This document shows positions 35,607-47,033 of a stretch of DNA of 64,000 bases, in pieces (within the stretch, counting starts at the first letter, position 1; each line of letters starts with the position of its first letter). The DNA is from Trichostrongylus colubriformis (taxonomy: Eukaryota > Nematoda > Chromadorea > Rhabditida > Trichostrongylidae). The stretch is from contig OZ022257.1 of NCBI GenBank assembly GCA_963978905.1, positions 24,381,274-24,445,273 of the forward strand. The letters run 5' to 3'. The position numbers and the translations under genes were made by a program. The notes beneath the pieces were generated by a model. It was not told the DNA's origin. It searched no databases and saw nothing but the letters and a program-made list of their open reading frames with translations.

Positions 35607-35974
35607 CGATCGGGTTCGAATTTTCAATAGAAAAGGGTTCTGTTGTAACAAATTCGTGCTTTTTTTTTTCATACTATGTTAGCCTAAGCCTTGGAAAGGA
35701 GATTCCCTTCACCTAAGCTCAGGCGAATTTGCGTAAGTGGTTGTTTAATCTAGTTGAAGCGAATTTTTCGTAATATACAAATGGAAGAATAATTCAATAG
35801 TTTTCTCAGTTAGGTTGCTCTATCTAGGCATAAAATGACCTTGAGAGTGCCTACAAGCAGAAATTGGGCGCGACTTATGCTCTAGTCGAATGGCACCCCC
35901 TAACTCCAGTAGCACCAATCAGATTATCACCAGCAAAAAGTGCCTCAGAAACCTCGGCTTTTCGATGATCCTAA

Positions 35975-36434
35975 GGCCGCGTCCATACTTTGGGCACCGA
36001 CACTGGCGTCAGTTCGAAGCCGGCACCGGCGGCGAGGGCGTCAAACTGACGCGACCATTTGCCTCCCGCAAAAGACGGCGTCAATAGATAGTGCGCAACG
36101 TTTGCAAAACGCTCGACCCAACCACACTACAGTATGGTGATCGGGGCGAGAGCCTTCGATTTCGATTTTGAGTGTTGGCATAGTGCCATACTAGCCATAT
36201 TCGAATTTGAATTCCTGGGCTCTCGCCACGATCACCATACTGTTGTGTGGTTGAGTCGAGCGTTTTGCAAACGGTGCGCATTATCTATTGACGCCGTCGT
36301 CTACGGCAGGCAAATGTTGCGTCAGTTTGACGCAGTCGCCGCCGGTGCCGGCGTCAAACTGACGCCGGTGTCGGCATCAAATTGACTTCGGCACCGGCGG
36401 CGACGGCGTCGGTGCGCAAAGTATGAACGCGGCC
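35975..36434. mobile_element. PIF/Harbinger-type MITE, full-length palindromic copy
   Basis: It is 460 bp, starts GGCCGCGTCCATACTTTG, ends CAAAGTATGAACGCGGCC, and has TAA directly on both sides. The arms mirror each other to a centre near 36200. The GC-rich arms contain repeated CCGGCACCGGCG units. Confidence 0.9.
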
Positions 36435-37350
36435 TAACTTTCACCATGTTTAAAGGACCGCGCTGCTGTCAAATTCTCTAGAGGACACGTTGCGTCTCTT
36501 GAAAGGGGTTACGATGGTACTTATTCACCGGCCTTCCAAATCCGACTTGTGCATTGCTCCAGGTTAATGTCATATTTTTTCGAGCAGTCTTAGGAAACGG
36601 AAGATATGTAGAGTAAACAGAGTACCCTAAAGTCCCATAGATAAGAGCGGCCCGTAGATAAGAGCGGTTTGTGCTAGAAAATGAAAATTGACGTTTGTAT
36701 ACGTTTTTCTTTGGCGCTGTGTGCTCATGATTATCGCATTAATAGCCTACAACTTTACCTTTATTCTTACTGTTCTTTATACTTTTTCTATTGCTATTTT
36801 TTTATTAGCTGGTAAGGAAAGTTTTGGCCGCATTCGCGCGTTCACAAGATAGACTCAAATTTCAAAGCGCGTCTACATGAATTAAATTACAAGTTGTGCT
36901 TCTTAGATAGAGAAAAAGTTGTTCTTTCTGGATATATGCTTTTCTTGAAATGTTACAAGTTTTTCGAGTTATTAGGAAAATTATAAAGTACTGCGTAAAT
37001 GGCACTTTTTAGATGATTTCACTTCACAAGTTTGATCGTATCTAAACCTAAGGTGCGACAGCGCGGGCGGTCGCGCGCGCATCGTTGCTGGGGCGCGCTA
37101 AGCGGCGCCGTACTGTGTGTAGGAGTCTCCTTGGATGCTTTCTTTGCATCTGATATCTCGTTGTAATCTGCATTACTCTTAAATCGTTCCTCATATCGAC
37201 CGTTGACGATAACCCCTCGTATTTCACAACGTAACCGACCATTTTCGCACTATTGATTTCACGGCTTCATTTGTTGAAGAATGCACATAAATGTCTGAAT
37301 TCGATCCACTCACGTATTTTGAACACCTCCCTTTATCCGGTACTGATATA

Positions 37351-38090
37351 CAGGGGGTGCCAAAAAAAAGTAATTTTGCCCACGGCTCACTCTCCCAATT
37401 ATACAAAACATAGGGAAACGAAAGAAATGAAAGTATTGGGGCAAAATATTCCCGAAATGTTCCTCTAAAAGCAGGAACAAGCTGAGACTCACTACTTTCA
37501 TTTTCATAAAAATATAGAACCTTAAGCGGCGCAGTCGGGCTTCGGAGCACCCACGGTATCAAGGTCCCCTTAAAACAGTGGAGCCGGATTCCATGGTAGG
37601 TATTTTGTGGGAAGCTTCTTAAGGATTGGCCCTTCGGTTCGTGGAAGTCACAGAGCCCCTGCTGCTTGGACAAGGCTGCTATGATCCGACGTATCATTTT
37701 CATGCCCAAATCCGCCTCCGGAGGGGTTTCAGTGGTAAGGGCACGTTTTGGCTCTTGGAAACGAAGGGCGCTGGGAACCCGGAAAAAACGGGATCTTAAA
37801 GAATACCATCCAGTATGAATCCCCTTAGGTACCCAAAGTGAACGGACCTCAGCAAGTTTGTGAACGAGGGCGACGAAATTTCGGATTTTGCCCAGTTGAG
37901 GTGACACATCTTGTTCACTATTTCCTCGCTCCCGTTCCTGCTCCTGCAGAAGGATGCCACGGAGTATAGTGATAGAGTGAGGTCTGCTCTTGAATCTGGG
38001 GATGTGAATACCTCAACAAATTTGCTGTAGTTCAACTAAAACGGGGTGAAAGTGGAGGAGACAAAATTACTTTTTTTTTGGCACCCCCTG
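37351..38090. mobile_element. Tc1-like non-autonomous element, nested
   Basis: It is 740 bp with inverted ends CAGGGGGTGCCAAAAAAAAG (one extra A-T pair at the right), flanked by TA. A long frame of about 260 codons runs through it on the minus strand and into the terminal repeat, but has no transposase motif. Confidence 0.85.
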
Positions 38091-38094
38091 TAGA

Positions 38095-38325
38095 TGGTGG
38101 GGGACACTCCACTGTGCTCGGCGTCCGACGCTATTTCGCCTAGGTTTTTAGCCTAAGCCTTACTTTGGAGGGAAGCCTCTACCCTGCCCCCTTAAGGAAG
38201 GTTTAGGTAAAAATATACAGTTGAGCGCTTAAACTGATGATTGTAGGTCGGTTTCGACTGAGGGACGACGGCGCAACAGTGAGGCCCTACCCCCACAACT
38301 ACATTAGCACCATTGCACTTACTCT
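38095..38325 (+). repeat. Interspersed repeat family R3
   Basis: Contains CTCGGCGTCCGACGCTA and GGTTTAGGTAAAA in the same order as 34370-34605. It sits between the two nested MITEs. Confidence 0.6.
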
Positions 38326-38327
38326 TA

Positions 38328-38681
38328 GGTTGCGTTCATACCAAATCGAATGAGAGTTTTGGCGCATCGGCGCATCGGCGCATCCGCGATTTGAGAGAAT
38401 TGGCGTGCCACGCCACCCTTTTGAACGCGGCACGTGCCAACGTGCGGTTGATTTCTTTTTCTTCTCTTTTCATTTCTTGATCTTTTTGTTATGGCGAATA
38501 TCCAAAATCGCGGATGCGCCAATACTCTCATTTTTCAATCGATATGTATCCTATCCATCACGCGAATGCGCCGATACGCCAATGCGCCGATGCGCCAATA
38601 CTCTCATTTTCTGATCGATACGTATCTCATGCATGACGCGAATGCGCCAAAACTCTCATTCAATTTGGTATGAACGCAGCC
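38328..38681. mobile_element. PIF/Harbinger-type MITE, nested
   Basis: It is 354 bp with terminal repeats GGTTGCGTTCATACCAAAT and GGCTGCGTTCATACCAAAT, flanked by TTA on both sides. Inside the ends are tandem GGCGCATC / GATGCGCC units. Confidence 0.88.
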
Positions 38682-39289
38682 TTATGGTGTTCTGAGGACG
38701 GATGATTGATGGAACAGACCATTTCCATTTAGTGATTGAATATAGTGCGCACAAAAGTGAGGCTCGGAGTGTTGCTTTTTCACATAAGGAAGTCGTGAAA
38801 TGTCAGTTCTTTTGATCCTTTTCACACAACTAGCTGCTGATCACTGGTGATCTGGTTATTGGCTGTTGAAATATCGAAAAGAATAGAAATATCTCCCTCA
38901 TCTAGACTTTTCATAACGCCTAATATAGCTAACTACACGAAATAGACAATAAGTGTGAGTTGATCCGAGCATCTACGTCGAAATCGCTACGGCGCCACGC
39001 AATCCATCTTTTTCAAAAAGTTTGGCGCGCCCCAACAACGATGCGCACGCGACCGCCCGCGCTGTCGCACCTTAGGTTTAGATACGATCCACAAGTTTTT
39101 GTTTAGCTGAGCCCCAGCGAAGGTGACCACAAATATGAGTACTGCATGAGGAGGGGGTGAAGCTTCGGTTGGAACACTTTGTCCCTGGTTCAGAAGTGCA
39201 GAAATGAGAACGAGTTGCTCGAATTTTCAATTGATCAAATCGCTTTAACTAAAGCGACAGAAAGCGATGAGCGCCCATACTTGCAGGGG

Positions 39290-39685
39290 ATACCACAAGT
39301 ATTGGCCCTCAACAAACAAGCTTGACCAACCACCTCAAGTAGCCTTGATTTGGAAAAACCCAAAGAAATGGGTGTCGAGGAACCCCCCCAGGGCAGCTAT
39401 GCGCAAGCGCATATTCCACAAATCCTCTTCCAGTAATTGAAGCAGTTGAAGGCTGAAGCCATTGCTCGTCTATCATATTCACCAGATCTAGCGCTAACTA
39501 GGCCCCACTTTTCCAAACATCAAGACAGCTTCTTCAGCAGCAGCGTGTTCGGAAAGAATGATGGTTTGAAGTCGACTTTTTTGTTTTCGCGCTCTATGAA
39601 TCATCAGCCCTTCTTCAAAATGAGATATGCAAATATCCTTAATACTTCCAAAAGTGTAGCGAATCAAATGGTGCTTATTCTGTGA
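39290..39685 (+). pseudogene. mariner transposase remnant
   Basis: The frame from 39437 reads LSYSPDLALTRPHFSK, the mariner YSPDLAP motif that holds a catalytic Asp, then a FGKND segment and a C-terminal helix region. Upstream frames toward 39290 are interrupted by stops. Only the C-terminal third is recognisable, so it cannot be active. It is the source that identifies 36626-39900 as a mariner relative. Confidence 0.8.
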
Positions 39686-39979
39686 GAAAAGATGCAGTCT
39701 GAGCCGAGTTATGATCTCCCGAAGTTGAAATTGCGAAACCGGATATGAGAAATCTAATTTTACTGTTGCATTGGGAGTGACTGCTGCTGGAGAGAAATTT
39801 GAAACGATGCTAATTTTTAAAATTTTTTTAAAGAATTTTAAGAATTTTTAAGAATTTTTCACCGGTAAATCAAACCGCTCTTATCTATGGGACTTTAGGG
39901 TATTATTTTCAGCGATGTAATAGATTCCTAAGATTGCTTCCAAAATTTGGCACTATCCTTATGAGTTTTCCATAGGTGA

Positions 39980-40112
39980 ATGGAGCATCGTACGAGAAAG
40001 TTAAGTTTTGCGTCAGTTCGGCTCAACGATCTATCAGACGACTACGGTTTCGGCGACGACCTCGACTTGACTATTATTGACGACGAAGCCGTCGAAGAAG
40101 CACAAGAGGCCG
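39980..40112 (+). CDS. Possible orphan coding exon (acidic, unknown)
   Basis: A TTTTCCATAG acceptor ends just before ATG 39980, and a GTACAG donor follows 40112. The 44 codons (NDLSDDYGFGDDLDL, then an acidic tail) look protein-like, with C- and G-ending codons unlike the surrounding AT-rich repeats. It ends in phase 1 and cannot join directly to the tex-2 exon at 47034, though an unseen linking exon is possible. Not recognised. Confidence 0.4.
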
Positions 40113-40689
40113 GTACAGCAGCGGTGCGCTTTCAAATCATTACGCGATTTTTTGAACGTTCCACTAGGTCCACTTATTTTGCACCTATCAAATAAATGAA
40201 TACCATTCATTATATTCACGATCTAGCTCCATTCTTCCACGTTTTCTCCGTCTGAAAATTTCTGCGTACAAATTCCGTAATTTTTAACATTGTTAACATG
40301 TGTATACACAGCAGAGGGCTTTCTCTTATAGTGGCAGACGCAATTTTCGAACAAAAAATTTTAGGTTGATGAATGCTTCGGTGTACAGTTCTGCGACGGC
40401 CGCTTTCGCGCTCCAGTTTCAGTGCCTCTCGTATATCAAACGCGGTCTTCGGATATAGCAACATCCCGAAGATTGTTTTCAGCAGGAAGAAGAAGAAATA
40501 GGGGAAAGGAACGCTGAATTCTTTTCACGTTTTCATCGGTTCGGAGAATAAAACTGGAGCGCGGGAGTCGCAAAATGTGAGTGCAAATTTAAGCGACCCG
40601 TACTAAATACCTGCTAAACATTCAAGCGCATAGTTATCCTCTTCCGTCGGCTTGGAATATTTTGCTCAGTTTTGGGATTCACTGGAAGA

Positions 40690-41632
40690 AGAACTTAAAT
40701 GGCAAAATGTGACATTGCTCTTTCTTGTGCCTGGAGCATATTATCTCCCCCAAGCGCGCCATTCTTCCATGCCATGTTTTCCTGCTTTGACCTGGGATTG
40801 AGGAAATTTCCCTCTTTACCTTTCCATTTGCTGCTTATTGTAGTAATATCTTTTCTCTGGAGTGTACCTTATCCAGACGTGCACTGTCTTTATAGTGTAT
40901 TTTATGCAGAATTTGCCACTTTTCTATGAAGATGCGAATTCAGTTTTCACTACTTCTTGCGTTGTTTTCATTAACTGTGCGTGCGCTATCAAAATTCTAT
41001 TAGAAAATCTTTTATACCAAGGGTCCTCTGAATCTTAAGACTGTTATATTGAGCGGTATTAGTTTCCTGATATGCTTTCATGTTGTTGTTGCTTTAATTC
41101 AAGTTATCGGATCTAGCATAGATTTCCAGGTTTTCCAGGACATGAAGCTGTAGAGTGGTTTTTTACGTGATACGATTTGTTGAATTGATTTGATTTGTTG
41201 AACACGTTTCTTGATGAACAGTGGGGTCAAATAAAGTCGGGGGAGAGACGCAAAATTTTCACCCACGTCAAAGCTTCTTTCCTTCCCTAGGCTCAGGCTA
41301 AGGCAGATGATACCTATGCTTTGACAGATGCTTTTTCATGTGAGGGGAGGGGATATCAATTTTAGCCTAAGCCTAGGAAGGGAAAAGAGCTTCGACGTCG
41401 ACGCAAGGTTTCGTCTCCCCCCCCCCCCCTCCGACTTTATTTGACCCGAACAGTGTTGATTATAGCAATAATGGATGTTAGACGACGATTCCGAAGACAT
41501 TCCACCTCAAGCAGGACCACATGGCATGGAAGATTAGCGCGCTTGGGGAGATAATATGATCCAGTACGAAAGCCGCGACGCGACCGCACAAGGGAGAGCA
41601 ATGTCACATTTTGCCATTTAAGTTCTTTCATT
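40690..41632. repeat. Large inverted repeat with hAT MITE inside
   Basis: Arms at about 40690-40805 and 41495-41632 are inverted copies; each contains CTTAAATGGCAAAATGTGAC and then ATATTATCTCCCC. The outer limits and any target duplication are not determined. The intact hAT-type MITE lies in the spacer. Confidence 0.7.
41224..41447. mobile_element. hAT-type MITE, intact
   Basis: It is 224 bp, starts GGGTCAAATAAAGTCGG, ends CCGACTTTATTTGACCC, and is flanked by the same eight bases, GAACAGTG, on each side (41216-41223 and 41448-41455). An eight-base duplication is the hAT signature. Confidence 0.93.
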
Positions 41633-41639
41633 GGATGGT

Positions 41640-44600
41640 AGCCTCATGGTCGTTTCCATGGGAAGTGACCAATTTTATGCTAATTTTATGTGGGTTCACA
41701 AAGAGAAGCAATGCAAAAATTGGTCGGGGCAAAGACAAAGTACAAATAGTAATCGGAAAGAATAGAAATCGTGAAGGGGCGCAGGGGAAGTGTAGAGAAG
41801 ACAACGACTAATGTGAGCAAAGAAAATGCACATCGGCGATAAAAGGAGCTAGACGAAGCTGCACATCGGTAAACCTGGAAGAGTAAATGTCGTGAGATCA
41901 TTGTTGTGGTTCATACGTTGCTCCCTTATCCCTTTCCTGCCCTTCCAGTAAACGAATGGAGCTAGGTAGAAGGTTGCAATACTCTTGTGCTTTCCTTATA
42001 GTGTAGCTCATTGATCGCCTCATGTTTCCGAAGCTTGTTATGCAAGCTCTAACCATCTCTAAATCCTTCCTGCTTCTCCTCTAAGGAAGTGTTGTTTTTT
42101 CTTCGTGCTTGCTGTTAATAGCGTAACTGGATCCGCAATTTGAACCGTCTGCTCCACTATGATATGGCGGAAAGATGGTTTGAATGTGACATTCTCAGTA
42201 TCTCAACTGAGTCTCTTCATTGCAAATCCATTTTAGCGTTTCAATTCGAAGGATATCTCGTATGCATTTTCTTTTGTTGTGCACTTTCGTTACAAATTTC
42301 TATCCAAAATCTTTTCGTTCTTTATTCGCCAAACTTTCGAACTCTTTGAAGTGTCTCATGTGACCATGTCTGCATATGGTACAATTTTGATTTTTTTTTG
42401 TTGATTCCAAGTAATGCTTGTTGAGCACGTTAGTAGTTTTAGGCAGACGTTGATACCGTAGGTGTGTTAAAGCCCGAAAGCACCGACAGACGGCTCCATA
42501 TTCTCATAACGGTGGAGTTAGTGAGCAGCAGCTTGCTCCTGTTAAAGGGGAACCTTCAAGAATGTTTTACGCCATTGCTTTTCTTACTTCATTACTCTCT
42601 GCTTCGTACACTTAGCGAATGTTAGCCGTGAGCAAGATGACCTTTCATTTGGCCTACCTGTATAGCTGTACTGCGTCCATGGGCCTATTTCTTGCTCGTC
42701 AATCCAGAATACGATAAGCTCACAGCAGGATACCAGTATTACCGCTTCCCTATACTTTCATGGTTGAGTGACGGATAAATAGATGAAGATCGTTCAATTA
42801 CTGCCTCGAATTTATGTTTGTCCGATTAAGCGATAAGAAAACAGAAAGGTAGTTACCTTTCATAATGTCAGTTCTTTTTGCCTTCTCTACTATTTTACTT
42901 GCTTCGTTAATATGCTGGTGATCTCTCACCATTTCCCTTATCCAGTCGGAGAAGAATAGTAACGTAATGAGTTGAAGAAGCTTTCCAAATAATTGCAAGT
43001 ATTCAATATCTTTTATGTTGTCCTCTCTCTTAGTTATACCCCTTGTTTCCAGTGTTATCCTGCTTGCGTTTGTCTTTTCTAAGGCCTCTGAAGTTTTCGC
43101 ATGCAGTTCCCAGGAGAGGTGCCATCCTCGCGGCCAAAAGCTTCGCAAAACTATCACATGCTCAGTTATCCTAGACTGGGCTCTTTTTGGAGCCATCGTT
43201 GAATCCTCGGTATATTCCGGATGGATAGATCCATACCACCCATTTCATCATTTGTCTCTATCCATAACAGCTTCACTCTTTATTTGGTCTGTTCATTCTA
43301 GTTCCCTATCTCAGCTGAGCCATAAATTTGCACTCTAACTTTATTATGGTGGTTCCTGGGGTGCTCACATGTGTCAACATCCGTCTGGCACGCAAAGCGA
43401 AGGCGACTCCTTTCTCACAAAACCCTCAAACTCCTTTCCAGTCTCTTTTTACTACCCCATTACAACAATCTAATGAATTTGATATCGACGATCGGGCAAC
43501 TTTTCAAGGAGACTCTTTATGAATATATTTACAATCAGTATGGGCCACAGGCACCACCATCATGTCGAGGTTTGTATGTTGGCTTGAAAGGTTTGTTAAT
43601 TTTTGCAAAGCCATTGTGGTACAGTTCTGCAATTGACTCATTACTCCAGCCTTTCTCACTCTTCATCCATTCTGATGTCATATTTACAACAGCAGTTTAT
43701 CATTTCGTTACTCGCCCTTTCTCACGGGAAAGCCTTGCGCACGTTTGATAAGCTTTCTGTTTTGTGATTAGAGGGTGACGTTTGTTTGCTCACTGGTCTT
43801 TCAGAAGATGTTGTCCTCAATAAATGGAATTCCTCGTTCGTAATATCTAGTAGCCTGCATTCCTTTTCTTGTTTGATTTGCAGCTGGGGCTATAGAACAA
43901 CATCATCTCCACCTTCCTTTTTTTTCGATGATTGGGCCCACTTGACTGATCGAGTATTCAGTTAAGCTGGTGACAACCAGGTTGAGCACAATAGTGAAGA
44001 ACGCGCCAGGGAAGATCCCAGTTCTATTCTTTCTATCACTCTTTCCATCCTTTGTTGTTGTGAAGAAAGAGGCGGATCAGTCTTCTATAGGGCTTTGCGC
44101 GAGTTGAACCCACATACGCATAGGCCATCTGACTCTTCCATCTATTTGATGCCGTGTGCCTAGGAATATGGTGGAAGTACCTCTCTGAGAAATGGCTGGT
44201 TGACAACACTGTTTTTTCCAGGAAATATACTTGAATGCTTCACGATTTTACGAAAGCGCGGTGCGTGGCGTTCTCCTGTTGATGCGTCATATCGACCACT
44301 TAATCCGTTATTTCGTCGAATCGATCGTTGATTCCCTCCTTAGTCATATGAATCACTTCAGAGAGTGAGAGGAAACGGTTCGGAGGCCACTGATCAATAT
44401 CAGATCGAACTTCACTTTTGTTTACGCTTCATCTGCTCGCAGCCTGCGCCATCATTTCAACTGCAGTCGTGCTGCGCAGCAGTTCAATCGCTTTTCGGCT
44501 TTCTTTTTCGGGTTGTATTGAATGTTAGGTATTAGTGAGGCGTGGGGTCGCAACTATCTTTATTGTTCGTCAAAAAGCATCGCGCAATCCTGTTGCTGTA

Positions 44601-47033
44601 CGTGTTAATCCCTACTGAACAAAATTGTAGAGAATTTATGGTCAATGGCTCTTTGGAGCGTTTTCTAAAATATGACTTGCTGGAATGGAATCCAGTATTC
44701 AATGCGAATACTTTTTGCTTTAGACCGTGATACGCGTCTTCTGTTGAAGGTATCTATTCTCGTTCGTTCGTTCAGAGTATTCAAAAGAAATACATGATTA
44801 CGAAGTAGGTGTTTTCTCCATGCGGTCTTTCTGAATTCCGCAGGCTCCGTAGCTTTGATATAGCTTCCATATTCACAACGTCCAAAGGCGTGATCATTGT
44901 GGCTGTCGTATTTGAATAAATTGTGTCGCTACCAAATCAGAATGTACGCTCATGTCATTAGGGGATTTCACTCAAAAATGACAGCTAAGGGAATGCAAAT
45001 GCTGATGCTCCTTTTCTTCGGATCAAGAAGCTACTAGAAGCGTGCACGACAACAAAAAGCTTGAACTGTTCCCCATCAGTAATATATGCACCCATTCCGG
45101 AGCTCCTGCACTCCCGAACTGCACAGAAATGCATGTTCCTTATTCAAAATAGGTTAGGATATGAACGACTTCATTTCTTCAGGTTGTTGAACGGATATAT
45201 CTTGAAGGTTCGTGATTACGCTTAATTCCTATGAGGCTTCAATTTTTTGAGTTCGACCTCCGTCGAGGATGACCACTCATCACTAGAAATGTAGGGAATT
45301 GGGCGCTAAGGCAGAATTTGTGAACTGTAGGTGGCAATTCGCTTTCGCTCCAATAGGTTGTCTCAAAAAGTATCATTAATGTGTGTTCATTTTTCTTGTT
45401 TTTATGCTTTAGAGTCTCTGTTGCGAATTCTGACCAGGAGCCCTTTCTGTTCTTTTCATCCTTCACTAGTAAAGCGATTTACCAGGTGCACTTTCTAATA
45501 GACCACCACGTTTAGAATGCCTTTGAAAGTGAGTTGTCCATTCTCAATTTCGTAATGTGTTCTCATTTAAACACATCTGTTTCATTTATCATTACCATAT
45601 GTGCATGAAGATAAGCGGCTTCTGAACAGAAACTGCAGGATCATTGAGGACGTTATAGTTCAGCAATGCTCGGATTAAACTGTAATTTTCAATCGCCGTG
45701 GTTTTAGTGGCTGTTCAAATTTTCATTTGAGTGTTTCATATGTGAAGCACGGCATTCACGTTGTGCCTTCCTTTTCTTATAGAAATTGAAGTCTGGTGAT
45801 TAATGTGCAACGGGCATGTTTTGTCGATTCGCCGCTATCGGTGCAAACAAACGCGAACTCCAAGCTGTCGCTCTTTTCCCGTCAAAACATTAGATCCCCG
45901 CCCACATGAGGAATCAGACAAATTCAATATGAAAGTCGACCAGCATGCAGCGCTTATATTCATCCTTATTTGCAAGTATTCGATATGATTAGTTGTTCTT
46001 CTTGTATATCTAATTTCCTGCTTCAAATAGCATTCTCAACCTACCACTGCGGACAATGCAAGGCCGAAAACTGATTTTCTCAAGATTACAAATGAGTGTC
46101 TACTTTTCGGCCTGAGTGCCGTTAAGGATCTAAGGGCTGACGTACCAATGGACACCACCGAGGTCTCGTCATGTTGCCCGACCTCGGTGGGATCTTCCTG
46201 AACAGCTGTGCTATAGATATGACATGAGGCTCGTACTGCGCGGCGGCTTCGGCAGCATTCCACTCACCGATTTGGCTTCCTTCAATCATATTTCATCTCC
46301 GTTTTAGATTCTGCTCCATGTATAGTTAATCAACTAAGGCGGTCAATTAGTTGTTGAATTCTATGTAAAGATTCAGTTGAGTAGATGTGTACGTACAACG
46401 CGTTCAAATTGTACATATGGGTGAGTGGAATCTCTTGTGCGAGTTGACTGGTGCAGTCGTATGGGACGATGCAACAAGTAGTCGTGGCTTGTTGCTAATA
46501 TGTTGACGAGGTCGGCCGTCTCTAGCTAGGCTATTGATTGTTGTTATCGATGTGGTTAGGGTTGTCCTCGATTTGTTACTGTCGTGCTTTATTTTCTCGA
46601 ACCTTGTTAATGTTGTTCCCTTCTCGCTCTAGCGTTTTTGAAATCTCCAGCGAATTTGTGCTTCTGCTCCAAAATATATCCAATTAGCTAAAGAGATGCT
46701 TGGAATAAATTAGATGTGAAACTTAAAAAATCAGTAAGTTAGTCGATCGTCACTGCATTCACTTAGCCGATGTGTGCATTTTCTCCCGTTCATTTTTTTT
46801 TTTGCTTTTTCCGTCGGAAATATTTCAAAAACTGATTTTGAATTGACAGAGGTAGTCATTCGTTATCTGTTATTGGACAGTTTTTCGATTCTCATCCAAT
46901 ACAGCTAAATATATAACTTGTTGTGCAGTCTACAGTTTTCATGCCGTCACCATTATGTACACAATCCTTTTCGGCTGTTCGTGTTTTTTTTCACTACTGA
47001 TATCGGTACTGAACCGTACACGTATGTTTGTAG
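41640..47033. other. No supported gene
   Basis: About 5.4 kb upstream of the first tex-2 coding exon. Open frames up to 132 codons (for example 42798-43196 minus and 43371-43748 plus) overlap each other on opposite strands and have no recognisable domain or splice chain. A perfect 10-base-stem hairpin lies at 46156-46191 (CCACCGAGGT and its complement). Promoter and 5' UTR exons of tex-2 may be here but cannot be pointed to. Confidence 0.45.

Larger units (their letters stand above)
36626..39900 (+). mobile_element. mariner-type transposon carrying two nested MITEs
   Basis: The ends are exact inverted copies of CCCTAAAGTCCCATAGATAA plus GAGCGG, flanked by TA on both sides. A second inverted pair (37032-37100 and 39003-39087) lies inside. 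A transposase remnant lies at 39290-39685. Two other elements are inserted at 37351-38090 and 38328-38681; without them the host element would be about 2.2 kb. The left end has a second GTAGATAAGAGCGG unit 16 bases inward. Confidence 0.82.

Noticed and set aside
37224..37907. 227-codon minus-strand frame
   Set aside because: It runs through a Tc1-like element and its terminal repeat and shows no domain.
38340..38660. CRISPR-like short repeats (GGCGCATC units)
   Set aside because: The units are part of the terminal region of a MITE, unevenly spaced, in a eukaryotic genome.
40928..41005. Signal-peptide-like short frame (MKMRIQFSLLLALFSL)
   Set aside because: It ends after 25 codons, has no clear donor, and lies inside an inverted-repeat structure.
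42798..43748. Overlapping frames of 107-132 codons on both strands
   Set aside because: No motif, no splice chain; I compared them by eye with LINE reverse transcriptase motifs and found none.
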